A DNA stretch of 64,000 nucleotides, taken from NCBI RefSeq assembly GCF_900115075.1, contig NZ_FOVG01000008.1, forward strand, positions 1 through 64,000, given 5' to 3'. Each line of letters starts with the position of its first letter. The first letter of the stretch is position 1. Of the stretch, positions 9,837 to 20,323 are shown one piece after another. The notes below the pieces were generated by a model. The model did not search any database. It was not told the DNA's origin and saw only the letters and a program-made list of their open reading frames with translations. Position numbers and translations under genes: made by a program. This DNA comes from Candidatus Pantoea varia (lineage in GTDB: Bacteria > Pseudomonadota > Gammaproteobacteria > Enterobacterales > Enterobacteriaceae).

Positions 9837-10142
9837 ATGAGAACGTTATCTCCTGATGAGGTACAACAGGTAAGCGGAGCCGCCGGTATTACGATGGAAA
9901 CCTGGCAATATATGGATCAGGTATTGAGCAATGTTTTAGATGGCGCATCGACAGGCATGGCGATTGGCGGGAAATGGGGCGGGGCGGGTGGTATTATTTT
10001 TGGCGCAGTCTCTCAGCTAGTTGGTCTGATTGTTCTAGCGGTGATGGGCGGTGTATTAGGCCTGGTTTTCAGCGTCACGGTAGGTTATGAAGCAACCGGT
10101 CAGTTATTAAATAATTACCGTGAAGCATTTGGCACTGCGTAA
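9837..10142 (+). CDS. Small double-glycine-type leader protein, microcin-like (copy 2)
   Basis: A second 101-residue protein with the same leader pattern, MRTLSPDEVQQVSGA, and a core matching copy 1 over about 40 residues (shared blocks DGA, TGM, IGGKWGGAGG, QLVGLIV, MGG, GLV). The N-terminal mature segment (AGITMETWQYMDQVL) and the C-terminal tail differ, so this looks like a diverged duplication. The ribosome site AAGGA is 7 bases upstream. The only other open frame nearby is an antisense one after argH, so no immunity gene is evident. Export would need a peptidase-containing ABC transporter elsewhere. Confidence 0.7.
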   Translation: MRTLSPDEVQQVSGAAGITMETWQYMDQVLSNVLDGASTGMAIGGKWGGAGGIIFGAVSQLVGLIVLAVMGGVLGLVFSVTVGYEATGQLLNNYREAFGTA

Positions 10143-10269
10143 ATATAAAAACCCGACGTTGTCGCTGAGAATATTAGCGGCCATGATGATTAAGCTATTC
10201 AGAAAAGAATATTTAACTGTGTAAGCCGTTTGTCGCTTATCCGACATTTTCTCACGTCTGGTGTAATAG

Positions 10270-10296
10270 GCTGGCAAAGCTGAAGTCTTTGCCAGC
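10270..10296. terminator. Hairpin between copy 2 and argH
   Basis: A perfect 10-bp stem (GCTGGCAAAG at 10270-10279 with CTTTGCCAGC at 10287-10296) lies just past the argH stop and about 130 bp past copy 2. Neither side has a good T-run, so it may be a weak bidirectional terminator. Confidence 0.55.
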
Positions 10297-10303
10297 TTAA
10301 TCA

Positions 10304-11677
10304 TTACGACAAACGCTGCTTAGCATCCCCGATGGCACGGGCCACCTGCTGTGGCGAAACACCGCCCTGTGCATTACGTTTATCAAGGCAGGATTGCAGC
10401 GCCAGGATCGGATAGACATCCTCACCAATCACCGCACTGAACTGCTGCAGCTGCGCCAGCGACATAGCTTCCAGCGCAACGCCCTGTCCGATGGCAGCAA
10501 CTACCACTTCCCCAACGATATGGTGCGCTTCACGGAACGGCACGCCTTTGGCGACCAGATAGTCGGCCAGCTCGGTAGAGTTTGCGTAGCCCTGTTCAGC
10601 CGCTTCCTGACAGCGCGGACGTTTAACCTGCAGACCATCCAGTACCAGCACGGACATATGCAGGCAGTCGAGCCAGGTGTCGAGCGCGTCAAACAGCCCT
10701 TCTTTGTCTTCCTGCATATCTTTGTTGTACGCCAGCGGCAGACCTTTGAGAGTCATCATCATGCCGGTCAGTGCACCCTGCACCCGACCACACTTGCCGC
10801 GAATCAGCTCCAGTGCATCCGGGTTTTTCTTCTGCGGCATCAGCGATGAGCCGGAGGTCACTTTATCTGACAGCTCGATAAAGCCCGCTTCGCCAGTGTT
10901 AAAGAAGATCATATCTTCGGCAAAGCGCGACAGATGCACCATACCGATAGCCGCGTCAGAGAGCAGCTCCAGCACGTGATCGCGGTCTGATACGGTATCC
11001 AGACTGTTGCGCGTGGCGGAAGCAAAGCCCAGCCAGCCTGCCAGTTGCTGACGATCGATCTCGTAGGCAGTACCGGCCAGAGCACCACAGCCCAGCGGGC
11101 TGACATCAAGCCGCTTCAGGGTATCCTGCAGACGGCTCTCATCACGCGCCAGCATTTCAACGTAGGCCAGACACCAGTGTGCAAAGGTCACCGGCTGCGC
11201 ACGCTGAAGATGCGTGTAGCCCGGCATCACCGCATCCTGATTGGCTTCAGCTGTCACCACCAGCGCCTGCTGCAGTTCACGTGTGGCACCCAGCAGCGCT
11301 TCAATTTGCCCCTTGCACCACAGTTTCAGATCGGTTGCGACCTGATCGTTACGGCTACGGCCGGTGTGCAATTTTTTACCCAGCGAGCCGACTTTGTCGA
11401 TCAGCTTGCCTTCAACCCAGCTGTGAATATCTTCGGCGTCGCTCTGGAGGATCTGCTCAGGATTCTCACGAACTTCATCCAGTAACGCATTCAGGGCTGC
11501 TTCCAGCTGCTGCTGCTCATCCTGAGTCAGGACATTGACCGTCACCAGCGCTTTGGACCAGGCAACAGAGCCAATGATGTCCTGCTCGGCCAGGCGGTAA
11601 TCGAAGCGCAGCGAGTCGTTGAACTGTTTAAAACGCTGATCCGCTGCCTGAGTAAACCGTCCACCCCAAAGTGCCAT
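10304..11677 (-). CDS. argH: Argininosuccinate lyase
   Basis: ArgH splits argininosuccinate into arginine and fumarate, the last step of arginine synthesis. The 457 residues equal the E. coli length. The fumarase/aspartase superfamily signature [11 protein letters not shown] lies near residue 280, with TGRSRNDQ near 105 and [10 protein letters not shown] near 157. It is the last gene of the leftward argCBGH cluster and follows argG by 90 bp. Confidence 0.98.
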   Translation of the reverse strand: MALWGGRFTQAADQRFKQFNDSLRFDYRLAEQDIIGSVAWSKALVTVNVLTQDEQQQLEAALNALLDEVRENPEQILQSDAEDIHSWVEGKLIDKVGSLGKKLHTGRSRNDQVATDLKLWCKGQIEALLGATRELQQALVVTAEANQDAVMPGYTHLQRAQPVTFAHWCLAYVEMLARDESRLQDTLKRLDVSPLGCGALAGTAYEIDRQQLAGWLGFASATRNSLDTVSDRDHVLELLSDAAIGMVHLSRFAEDMIFFNTGEAGFIELSDKVTSGSSLMPQKKNPDALELIRGKCGRVQGALTGMMMTLKGLPLAYNKDMQEDKEGLFDALDTWLDCLHMSVLVLDGLQVKRPRCQEAAEQGYANSTELADYLVAKGVPFREAHHIVGEVVVAAIGQGVALEAMSLAQLQQFSAVIGEDVYPILALQSCLDKRNAQGGVSPQQVARAIGDAKQRLS

Positions 11678-11707
11678 GTGAAAACTCCTCTGAATCGTTA
11701 AACAAGA

Positions 11708-11725
11708 GGCGGCATAAATGCCGCC
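11708..11725 (-). other. Intercistronic hairpin between argG and argH
   Basis: A 7-bp GC-rich stem (11708-11714 with 11719-11725) and a 4-base loop in the 90-bp argG-argH spacer, without a T-run. It may stabilise or process the polycistronic mRNA instead of terminating it. Confidence 0.5.
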
Positions 11726-11767
11726 CCTGAACTAAAACTGTGAGGCGAGGCGCACCCCGCCTGAAAA

Positions 11768-12985
11768 TTACTTCTTCTGCTCGTTCAGGGCGCGGATACG
11801 CGAAGAGAGCGAGAACAGACGGATAAAGCCGCCCGCGTGACGGTGATCGTAAACTTCATCTTCACCGAAGGTAGCGAACTCTTCCGAGTAGAGGCTGTTC
11901 GCAGAACGCTTCTGAGTGGCAGTCGCCTGGCCTTTGTAGAGCTGCAGCACCACTTCACCGTTAACTTCTTCCGCCAGTGATTCCGCAGCAGCCTGAATCG
12001 ACTTACGCAGTGGGGCAAACCAGCGACCGTCATAAACCACGTAAGACATCTCGTGGCCGAGCTGCTCACGCCATTTGAAGCTATCGCGATCCAGCACCAG
12101 CTGCTCAACCGCACGCAGCGCATTCACCATGATGGTACCGCCAGGGGTTTCGTAGCAGCCACGGGATTTAATGCCCACCAGACGGTTTTCAACGATATCG
12201 ATACGGCCGACACCATGTTTTGCGCCCAGCACATTGAGTTTTTCCAGACACTGGAACGGACTCAGTTTTTCGCCGTTAACCGCCACAACCCGACCTTTCT
12301 CTACGGTCACGGTCACTTCTTCAGGCTGGTCAGGCGCTTCCAGCGGATCGACAGTCCAGACCCAGCAATCTTTATTTGGTGCATTGGCCGGGCTTTCCAG
12401 CACGCCGCCTTCGGTGGAGATGTGCCAGGCGTTTTCGTCGCGGCTGTAGATTTTTTCCAGTGACGCGGTGGTCGGGATGTTGCGCTCTTTCAGGTAGTCC
12501 AGCAGCGCTTCACGTGAACGCAGGTTCCATTCACGCCACGGCGCCACCACTTTCAGCTGTGGTGCCAGCGCGGTGTAGGTGGTTTCGAAACGCACCTGGT
12601 CATTCCCTTTACCGGTTGCGCCATGACACAGCGCATCCGCGCCCACTTTCAGCGCCAGCTCAACCTGCGCTTTAGCGATGATAGGACGCGCCATGGAGGT
12701 GCCCAGCAGATAGGTGCCTTCATAGAGTGCACCGGTCTGCAGTACCGGATAAACGTAGTCGCTGATGAACTCTTCACGCAGGTCAACCACGTGGCATTCA
12801 GATGCGCCAGACTGCAGAGCTTTCTTCTCCACACCTTCCAGATCGCCGCGCTCCTGACCGATGTCCGCTACGAATGCGACCACTTCACAGCCGCCGTAGT
12901 TCTCTTTCAGCCATGGAATGATGGCCGACGTATCAAGACCACCGGAGTAAGCCAGAACGATTTTTTTGATGTTTTGCGTTTGCAT
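11768..12985 (-). CDS. argG: Argininosuccinate synthase (type 1)
   Basis: ArgG joins citrulline and aspartate with ATP. The product has 405 residues, with the ATP-pyrophosphatase P-loop AYSGGLDTS at 12-20 and [10 protein letters not shown] near 125. Length and sequence fit the widespread type-1 enzyme; the E. coli enzyme is about 447 residues and is encoded away from the arg cluster. Here the gene sits between argB and argH, which suggests common regulation by ArgR. Confidence 0.96.
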   Translation of the reverse strand: MQTQNIKKIVLAYSGGLDTSAIIPWLKENYGGCEVVAFVADIGQERGDLEGVEKKALQSGASECHVVDLREEFISDYVYPVLQTGALYEGTYLLGTSMARPIIAKAQVELALKVGADALCHGATGKGNDQVRFETTYTALAPQLKVVAPWREWNLRSREALLDYLKERNIPTTASLEKIYSRDENAWHISTEGGVLESPANAPNKDCWVWTVDPLEAPDQPEEVTVTVEKGRVVAVNGEKLSPFQCLEKLNVLGAKHGVGRIDIVENRLVGIKSRGCYETPGGTIMVNALRAVEQLVLDRDSFKWREQLGHEMSYVVYDGRWFAPLRKSIQAAAESLAEEVNGEVVLQLYKGQATATQKRSANSLYSEEFATFGEDEVYDHRHAGGFIRLFSLSSRIRALNEQKK

Positions 12986-13009
12986 TTCGTAATCCTTGAA
13001 TCAGAGTCG

Positions 13010-13786
13010 TTAAGCGAGAATCCGGGTGCCAATCGACACGCCGTTAAACAGGTCAGGTAGCCGCTCAGCGTGACGCCAGCTGGCAATATCCACCGGACGG
13101 CCCAGCGTACGCGCCGCATCAAGCGCAGCATGCACTTTAACAATCATGCCGTCGGTAATAATGCCCTGGATAATCAGCTGCTCAGCTTTGTCGGCGGTCA
13201 TCTCTTCGATGCGCTGACCTTTGCCGTCGAGAATACCACTGACATCTGACAACAGAACCAGATCAGCGCCCAGCGTTGAGGCCAGTGCGGTCGCCGCCTG
13301 GTCAGCGTTGACGTTCATCAGGTCGCCACTGTCAGTAATACCAATAGAGCTCACCACCGGCATGTAACCAGCCGCCAGCAGGGTGTTCAGCAGCGCCGGA
13401 TCGCCCGGCGTTGCATGGCCAACATGGCCGAGTTCTTCATCAAACGGGGCGACATTGACGATGCCCGCATCGCCCAGGCAGAGGCCGACCGCGTTAATGC
13501 CCGATTTTTTCGCCCAGGCCAGCAGTGTTTTGTTGGCCGTTCCCGCCAGCGCACCGGTAATGATGTCGATCTGGTCGGCTGGGGTGACGCGCAGGCCATT
13601 TTTCTTCATCACCGGCAGCGCCAGCTTTTTCATCAGTTCATCGACCAGGCAACCGCCGCCGTGGACAATGATCAGCGGACGCTGATGAGCGCTACGGTAG
13701 TTCAGCAGTGCTTCAAACAAGCGTGCCAGTGCTTCTTCGCTGTCTAACAGCACACCGCCCAGCTTAATAATCAAGGGATTGGTCAT
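13010..13786 (-). CDS. argB: N-acetylglutamate kinase
   Basis: ArgB phosphorylates N-acetylglutamate, the second arginine-pathway step. The 258-residue product has the amino-acid-kinase fold signature [10 protein letters not shown] at the start, VHGGG near 41, and the NVNADQAA segment near 158. It lies 14 bp downstream of argC in the argCBGH cluster. The short type without an N-terminal regulatory helix suggests, as in E. coli, control mainly by ArgR and not by allosteric arginine inhibition. Confidence 0.97.
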   Translation of the reverse strand: MTNPLIIKLGGVLLDSEEALARLFEALLNYRSAHQRPLIIVHGGGCLVDELMKKLALPVMKKNGLRVTPADQIDIITGALAGTANKTLLAWAKKSGINAVGLCLGDAGIVNVAPFDEELGHVGHATPGDPALLNTLLAAGYMPVVSSIGITDSGDLMNVNADQAATALASTLGADLVLLSDVSGILDGKGQRIEEMTADKAEQLIIQGIITDGMIVKVHAALDAARTLGRPVDIASWRHAERLPDLFNGVSIGTRILA

Positions 13787-13800
13787 GGTTTATTCGTCCG

Positions 13801-14805
13801 TTAAATCAGTGACTGTGTTTCAGGGAAGCCGAACCGGATGTTCAGGCACTGTACCGCCTGCGATGCCGCGCCTTTCAGCAGGTTATCTTCGGCAGCGACG
13901 ACAATCAGATGCTCGCCCTGTACTTCAAAACCGATATCACAGTAAGGCAGGCCCACCACGGCTTTCAGCGCCGGTACGCCCTTTTCATAGAGCCGCACCA
14001 GTGGCTTGTTGTCATAGGCGCGATGGAAAACGGCGGCGATATCTTCGCGGCTGATACCCGCTTTCAGACGGCAGGTGATGGTCGCCAGAATACCGCGCGG
14101 GAAACTTCCCAGATGCGGCGTAAAGATCACTGGCGTACCGAGGTGCGCGACGATTTCAGGATGATGACGATGATTGAACAGACCGTAAGGCTGCAGGCTC
14201 ACTTCGCAGAAACTGGTGCCGACATTGGCTTTACGTCCGGCACCGCTCACGCCGCTGGTGGCGTTAATAACCGGCCACTGCGCATCATTTAACAATCCGG
14301 TATCCACCAGGGGTTTCAGTGCCAGCTGCGCAGCGGTCGGGTAGCAACCCGGAACAGCCACCAGTTGCGCCTGCTGGATTTTCTCATGCTGATATTCCGC
14401 CAGGCCGTAAACGGCTTTATCCAGCCAGTCACCATGCTGATGGGTGAAGCCATAGAAGCGGGTATAAAAATCAGCGTCATTCACGCGGAACGCGCCAGAC
14501 AGGTCGAACACCACACAACCAGCCTTGAGAAATTCCGGCGCCAGATCGTGGCTGACTTCGTGGGCTGTCGCCAGGAACACCACATCCACTTTATCTGCCC
14601 ATTCGGCCGCGCTGCTCAGCGGCTGCAGCGGCAAATCCACCACGCCTTTCAGCTGCGGATGAAGATCGGACAGGCGCTTGCCGGCATCAGGGCTTTGCGC
14701 CGAAACCGCCAAAGCGGTTATGTTGATATGTGGATGGCGATTCAGGAAGGTGGCAAGCTCAACACCAGCATAACCACTGGCACCAACGATCAGCGTATTC
14801 AACAT
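13801..14805 (-). CDS. argC: N-acetyl-gamma-glutamyl-phosphate reductase
   Basis: ArgC reduces N-acetylglutamyl phosphate with NADPH. The 334 residues equal the E. coli length. The nucleotide-binding [11 protein letters not shown] lies at 7-17 and the catalytic Cys154 in VPGCYPTA. The start at 14805 ([10 protein letters not shown]) is chosen because the 20 residues upstream are not conserved. It is the first gene of argCBGH, facing argE across ARG boxes. Confidence 0.97.
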   Translation of the reverse strand: MLNTLIVGASGYAGVELATFLNRHPHINITALAVSAQSPDAGKRLSDLHPQLKGVVDLPLQPLSSAAEWADKVDVVFLATAHEVSHDLAPEFLKAGCVVFDLSGAFRVNDADFYTRFYGFTHQHGDWLDKAVYGLAEYQHEKIQQAQLVAVPGCYPTAAQLALKPLVDTGLLNDAQWPVINATSGVSGAGRKANVGTSFCEVSLQPYGLFNHRHHPEIVAHLGTPVIFTPHLGSFPRGILATITCRLKAGISREDIAAVFHRAYDNKPLVRLYEKGVPALKAVVGLPYCDIGFEVQGEHLIVVAAEDNLLKGAASQAVQCLNIRFGFPETQSLI

Positions 14806-14908
14806 CAGGCTGTAACCCTTTTTACAGTCGCACGTTCCGGGTCGCGGCCTTGCCCCGTTACCCACCCTGTCATCTGCAGTGATTTATGGTTCCCTTGCAG
14901 AGGACGTT

Positions 14909-14951
14909 AATGTATTTTTATTCACTATTACTGCATGAATATGGATACATC
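14909..14951. promoter_or_regulatory. ARG boxes between argC and argE
   Basis: AATGTATTTTTATTCACT (14909-14926) closely fits the ArgR operator (TGAAT-N4-ATTCA within an AT-rich frame). A second, weaker box CATGAATATGGATACATC spans 14934-14951. They lie between the divergent argCBGH and argE genes, where ArgR with arginine represses both directions in E. coli. Confidence 0.8.
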
Positions 14952-14972
14952 CTAACCCAAGGACCGCCAACA

Positions 14973-16121
14973 GTGAAGACAAAATTACCGCCTTTTATTG
15001 AACTGTACCGCCAGTTAATCGCCACACCGTCGATTAGCGCAACCGATGCCGCACTCGATCAGAGTAATGAAACTTTAATCAGTTTGCTGGCCGGCTGGTT
15101 CCGCGACCTTGGCTTCAGCGTTGAAGTACAGCCGGTGCCCGGCACCCGCAATAAATTTAATATGCTGGCGCGAACCGGCACCGGCGCGGGCGGCCTGCTG
15201 TTAGCCGGCCATACGGATACCGTTCCCTTTGATGATGGCCGCTGGACGCGCGATCCCTTTACCCTGACCGAGCATGACAACAAGCTCTATGGCCTGGGTA
15301 CAGCAGACATGAAAGGCTTCTTCGCCTTTATTCTTGATACGCTGCGCGATGTGGATGTCAGCACGCTGAGCAAGCCGCTCTATATCCTCGCCACGGCCGA
15401 TGAAGAGACCACCATGGCGGGCGCCAAATATTTCTCTGAATCGACGCAACTGCGTCCCGACTGTGCCATCATCGGTGAACCGACTTCGCTTAAACCGGTG
15501 CGCGCGCACAAAGGCCATCTGTCGAATGTGATTCGTATTGAGGGGAAATCGGGCCATTCCAGCGATCCGGCGCGCGGTGTCAACGCCATTGAACTGATGC
15601 ATGAGTCGATCACTCATCTGATGCAACTGCGCACGACGCTGCAGGAACGTTATCACCATGACGGCTTCGCTATCCCCTATCCGACCATGAATTTCGGCCA
15701 TATTCATGGCGGAGACGCCGCTAACCGTATCTGCGCCTGCTGTGAACTGCATATGGATATCCGTCCGCTGCCGGGCCTGTCGCTGAGCGATCTGGATGGG
15801 TTATTAAACGAGGCGCTGGCACCGGTGAGTGTACGCTGGCCGGGCCGTGTTACGGTAGCCGAACTGCATCCTCCGATTCCGGGCTATGAGTGTCCGGCAA
15901 ACCATGAACTGGTGAGTGTGGTTGAGAAATTACTGGGTACGCCAACCGAGGTGGTGAACTACTGCACCGAAGCGCCGTTTATTCAGCAGCTCTGCCCGAC
16001 GCTGGTCCTGGGTCCGGGTTCCATTAATCAGGCACATCAGCCGGATGAATTTATCGATACGGCATTTATTAAGCCAACACGGGCGCTTATCAGTCAGGTT
16101 GTGCAGCATTTTTGTCACTGA
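14973..16121 (+). CDS. argE: Acetylornithine deacetylase
   Basis: ArgE hydrolyses N-acetylornithine to ornithine in the linear arginine pathway. The 382-residue product has M20 peptidase metal-site motifs: [12 protein letters not shown] near 80, ADMKG near 113 and DEE near 145. The GTG at 14973 (VKTKLPPF) follows AAGGA by 9 bases and gives the family length; an ATG at 14886 would run through the ARG boxes and is rejected. It diverges from argCBGH and is followed by ppc, as in E. coli. Confidence 0.96.
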   Translation: MKTKLPPFIELYRQLIATPSISATDAALDQSNETLISLLAGWFRDLGFSVEVQPVPGTRNKFNMLARTGTGAGGLLLAGHTDTVPFDDGRWTRDPFTLTEHDNKLYGLGTADMKGFFAFILDTLRDVDVSTLSKPLYILATADEETTMAGAKYFSESTQLRPDCAIIGEPTSLKPVRAHKGHLSNVIRIEGKSGHSSDPARGVNAIELMHESITHLMQLRTTLQERYHHDGFAIPYPTMNFGHIHGGDAANRICACCELHMDIRPLPGLSLSDLDGLLNEALAPVSVRWPGRVTVAELHPPIPGYECPANHELVSVVEKLLGTPTEVVNYCTEAPFIQQLCPTLVLGPGSINQAHQPDEFIDTAFIKPTRALISQVVQHFCH

Positions 16122-16133
16122 TTGACAGCAAAT

Positions 16134-16167
16134 GGGGCATTTCACTGTATTAACAGCAAAATGCCCC
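16134..16167 (+). terminator. Hairpin downstream of argE
   Basis: GGGGCATTT (16134-16142) pairs with AAATGCCCC (16159-16167), with an inner CTG/CAG pair in the loop. No strong T-run follows, so termination is likely but not certain. Confidence 0.6.
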
Positions 16168-16474
16168 CTCATTCTGCGGGATTTAACAATAAGAATAACT
16201 TATCCCGCTTCCTTCCCGATAAATTCTACGAATTTCCGTTAGTTAGCTGCATCTTCAGCGCACTTTAACGCATTTGACGAACGCAACATTACGTGGCTAG
16301 ATAAAAGACGATGTTATGCCCACCGGGTGATTATCCAGAACGTTTCAGAATGCGGACAGGCGGCAACGGAGCGGGTTCCCTGTAGATTATCGGGAACACA
16401 GTGTTGTTGATTTTTCTGCTGCCTGAAAGGTCGGGTGTAGAAGTTTTTCAAGACGATAAGGGTGTCAGGGTCCA
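16168..16474 (+). promoter_or_regulatory. Upstream region of ppc
   Basis: About 300 bp without a gene, presumably holding the ppc promoter. The only notable element is the inverted repeat AAATTC-TAC-GAATTT (16221-16235). I cannot single out a promoter. Confidence 0.4.
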
Positions 16475-19126
16475 ATGAACGAACAATATTCCGCAATGCG
16501 AAGTAATGTCAGTATGCTCGGCAAACTGCTCGGGGATACGATTAAGGATGCACTGGGAGAGAACATCCTCGACCAGGTGGAAACCATCCGTAAGCTCTCC
16601 AAGTCATCCCGTGCAGGAAATGACACTCATCGTAAAGAACTGCTCAATACGCTGCAGAACCTCTCCAACGAGGAGCTTCTGCCGGTTGCACGCGCTTTCA
16701 GCCAGTTTCTGAACCTCACTAACGTAGCTGAGCAGTATCAGACCATCTCGCAGAGTGGCGAGGGTGAAAACCATCCTGAACTGCTGAAAAAGACCTTTGA
16801 TACCCTTAAGCAGCAGAAGGATATCAGCGAAAGCGAGATCCTTGCGGCTATTGAGTCACTGTCACTGGAGCTGGTGCTGACTGCGCACCCGACCGAAATC
16901 ACCCGTCGTACGCTGATTCACAAGCTGGTTGAAGTTAACAGCTGCCTGAAGCAGCTCGATCACAGTGACGTCTCCGACTACGAACGTAACCAGATTATGC
17001 GCCGTCTGCGTCAACTGGTGGCGCAGGCGTGGCACACCGATGAGATCCGTAAATATCGTCCGACCCCTATCGACGAAGCCAAATGGGGCTTTGCCGTCGT
17101 AGAAAACAGCCTGTGGGAAGGCGTTCCTGCTTTCCTCCGTGAGCTGAACGAACAGGTCGAAGAAGCGTTTGGCCTCAAGTTGCCGGTCGATTTCGTGCCG
17201 GTCCAGTTCACTTCATGGATGGGTGGTGACCGTGACGGTAACCCGAACGTCACGGCGTCGATTACCCGCCATGTGATGCAGCTGAGTCGCTGGAAAGCCA
17301 CTGACCTGTTCCTGCGTGATATCGGTGTGTTGATCTCCGAACTGTCGATGTCCGAGTGCAGTGAAGAGATCCGCGAACTCAGCGGCGATCCGGAAGCGCT
17401 GGAACCTTACCGTGTGATCCTGAAACGTCTGCGCAGTCAGTTAATGACGACCCAGTCATTCCTGGAACGCCGCCTGAAAGGCGAACGTCTGCCGCGTCCG
17501 GCCGATCTGCTGGTTTCCAACGATCAACTGTGGGACCCGCTGTTTGCCATCTACCAGTCACTGCAACAGTGCGGCATGGGCATTATCGCTAACGGTCAGT
17601 TGCTCGATACGCTGCGCCGCGTGAAATGCTTCGGCGTGCCGCTGGTGCGTATCGATCTGCGCCAGGAGAGTACTCGTCACAAAGAGGCGATTGCTGAAGT
17701 GACCCGCTATCTGGGCCTCGGCGATTATGAAAGCTGGTCTGAAGCGGACAAGCAGGCGTTCCTGATCCGTGAACTGAACTCCAAGCGCCCGCTGCTGCCT
17801 CGGACCTGGGAACCCAGCGATGAGACGCGTGAAGTGCTGGAGACCTGTCGCGTCGCGGCAGAAGCGCCACAGGGTTCTATCGCCGCCTATGTTATTTCGA
17901 TGGCGAAAACCCCTTCTGACGTACTGGCCGTGCATCTGCTGCTGAAAGAAGCCGGTATCGGCTATGCCATGCCGGTTGCCCCGCTGTTTGAAACGCTTGA
18001 TGACCTGAACAACGCGAACGACGTGATGAGCCAGCTGCTGAGCATCGACTGGTATCGCGGCTTGATTCAGGGCAAACAGATGGTAATGATTGGCTATTCT
18101 GACTCGGCGAAAGATGCCGGTGTGATGGCCGCCAGCTGGGCGCAATATCAGGCGCAGGATGCGCTAATTAAAACCTGCGAGAAGGCAGGGATTTCACTGA
18201 CGCTGTTCCACGGACGCGGCGGCAGCATTGGTCGTGGCGGCGCGCCCGCCCATGCCGCACTGCTGTCACAACCGCCAGGCAGCCTGCGCGGCGGTCTGCG
18301 TGTGACTGAACAGGGTGAGATGATCCGCTTTAAATATGGCTTACCGGCCGTGACCATCGCCAGCCTGTCGCTCTACACCGGCGCGATTCTGGAAGCGAAC
18401 CTGATGCCACCGCCGGAGCCAAAACGCGAATGGCGCGACATTATGGATCAGCTTTCTGCTGACTCCTGTGCGATGTATCGCGGTTATGTGCGTGAAAATG
18501 CGGACTTCGTACCCTACTTCCGCTCGGCAACGCCGGAGCAGGAGCTGGGTAAATTACCGCTGGGCTCACGTCCGGCCAAACGCCGTCCAACCGGCGGTGT
18601 CGAGTCGCTGCGTGCGATTCCATGGATTTTCGCCTGGACGCAGAACCGTCTGATGCTGCCCGCCTGGCTGGGTGCCGGTGCTGCATTACAGCAGGCGATG
18701 GCAGCCGGTCATCAGGATCAGCTGGAAGCGATGTGTCGCGACTGGCCATTCTTCTCGACCCGTCTGGGGATGCTGGAGATGGTCTTCTCGAAAGCCGACC
18801 TGTGGCTGGCGGAATATTACGATCAGCGTCTGGTCGACAAATCACTCTGGCCGCTGGGTAAACAGCTGCGCGAACAGCTTGCTGCGGATATCAAAGCGGT
18901 ACTGACCATTGCCAATGACTCACATCTGATGGCTGACCAGCCGTGGATTGCTGAGTCGATTGCGCTGCGTAACGTCTATACCGATCCGCTAAACGTACTC
19001 CAGGCAGAACTGCTGCATCGTTCACGTGCGCAGGAAGCGCGTGGCGATGAGCCGGATGCCCGCGTTGAGCAGGCGCTGATGGTGACGATTGCGGGTGTGG
19101 CGGCAGGCATGCGCAATACCGGTTAA
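16475..19126 (+). CDS. ppc: Phosphoenolpyruvate carboxylase
   Basis: Ppc carboxylates PEP to oxaloacetate, refilling the TCA cycle. The 883 residues equal the E. coli length. Catalytic His138 sits in LVLTAHPTE, the [16 protein letters not shown] segment lies near 245, and the glycine-rich loop [13 protein letters not shown] near 580 carries the catalytic arginine. The C-terminus MRNTG is typical. It stands alone between argE and convergent metF and ends in a strong terminator. Confidence 0.98.
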   Translation: MNEQYSAMRSNVSMLGKLLGDTIKDALGENILDQVETIRKLSKSSRAGNDTHRKELLNTLQNLSNEELLPVARAFSQFLNLTNVAEQYQTISQSGEGENHPELLKKTFDTLKQQKDISESEILAAIESLSLELVLTAHPTEITRRTLIHKLVEVNSCLKQLDHSDVSDYERNQIMRRLRQLVAQAWHTDEIRKYRPTPIDEAKWGFAVVENSLWEGVPAFLRELNEQVEEAFGLKLPVDFVPVQFTSWMGGDRDGNPNVTASITRHVMQLSRWKATDLFLRDIGVLISELSMSECSEEIRELSGDPEALEPYRVILKRLRSQLMTTQSFLERRLKGERLPRPADLLVSNDQLWDPLFAIYQSLQQCGMGIIANGQLLDTLRRVKCFGVPLVRIDLRQESTRHKEAIAEVTRYLGLGDYESWSEADKQAFLIRELNSKRPLLPRTWEPSDETREVLETCRVAAEAPQGSIAAYVISMAKTPSDVLAVHLLLKEAGIGYAMPVAPLFETLDDLNNANDVMSQLLSIDWYRGLIQGKQMVMIGYSDSAKDAGVMAASWAQYQAQDALIKTCEKAGISLTLFHGRGGSIGRGGAPAHAALLSQPPGSLRGGLRVTEQGEMIRFKYGLPAVTIASLSLYTGAILEANLMPPPEPKREWRDIMDQLSADSCAMYRGYVRENADFVPYFRSATPEQELGKLPLGSRPAKRRPTGGVESLRAIPWIFAWTQNRLMLPAWLGAGAALQQAMAAGHQDQLEAMCRDWPFFSTRLGMLEMVFSKADLWLAEYYDQRLVDKSLWPLGKQLREQLAADIKAVLTIANDSHLMADQPWIAESIALRNVYTDPLNVLQAELLHRSRAQEARGDEPDARVEQALMVTIAGVAAGMRNTG

Positions 19127-19173
19127 TCGTGGTCGGGCGCTGACCATTCTCAGCGCCACCCGTCTGCAAAAAC

Positions 19174-19202
19174 AAAAAAGTCGGGACTTTCCCGACTTTT
19201 TT
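19174..19202. terminator. Bidirectional terminator between ppc and metF
   Basis: A 13-bp stem (19174-19186 with 19190-19202) with a 3-base loop, flanked by A-run and T-run. Confidence 0.88.
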
Positions 19203-19221
19203 AATGGCTGAAACGGCGTGG

Positions 19222-20130
<909 letters not shown>

Positions 20131-20153
20131 TCATCGATTAACAATCGGCCTAT

Positions 20154-20185
20154 GAACATCCACACGTTTAGACGTCCAGATGTTC
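20154..20185 (-). promoter_or_regulatory. metF: MetJ operator (metboxes) of metF
   Basis: Tandem 8-bp units GAACATCC, ACACGTTT, AGACGTCC, AGATGTTC match the metbox consensus AGACGTCT with 4 to 7 of 8 positions. They lie 33 to 64 bp upstream of metF, where MetJ with S-adenosylmethionine represses. The two right-hand boxes are strongest. Confidence 0.8.
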
Positions 20186-20290
20186 AAAATGACGTAATCT
20201 GACTGTGCCGTCAACTTATAAATGGTCAGCAGCCGTGATCAATTTTCAATCAACATGAAGGCGATTCAACAGGGGAGAGATAACGCATTG

Positions 20291-20312
20291 AAAACAGGCG
20301 CCGAAGCGCCTG
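20291..20312 (-). terminator. Terminator of metBL
   Basis: Read on the minus strand, CAGGCGC-TTCG-GCGCCTG is followed by TTTT, a stable tetraloop hairpin just after the metL stop codon. Confidence 0.83.
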
Positions 20313-20323
20313 AGAGAGAGAAA

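Noticed and set aside
10107..10304. 65-residue minus-strand frame starting in a TAATG overlap with the argH stop codon, with a hydrophobic middle
   Set aside because: It runs through the hairpin at 10270-10296 and antisense to copy 2 of the microcin-like genes, with no ribosome site of its own. It is a conceivable immunity gene but unsupported.
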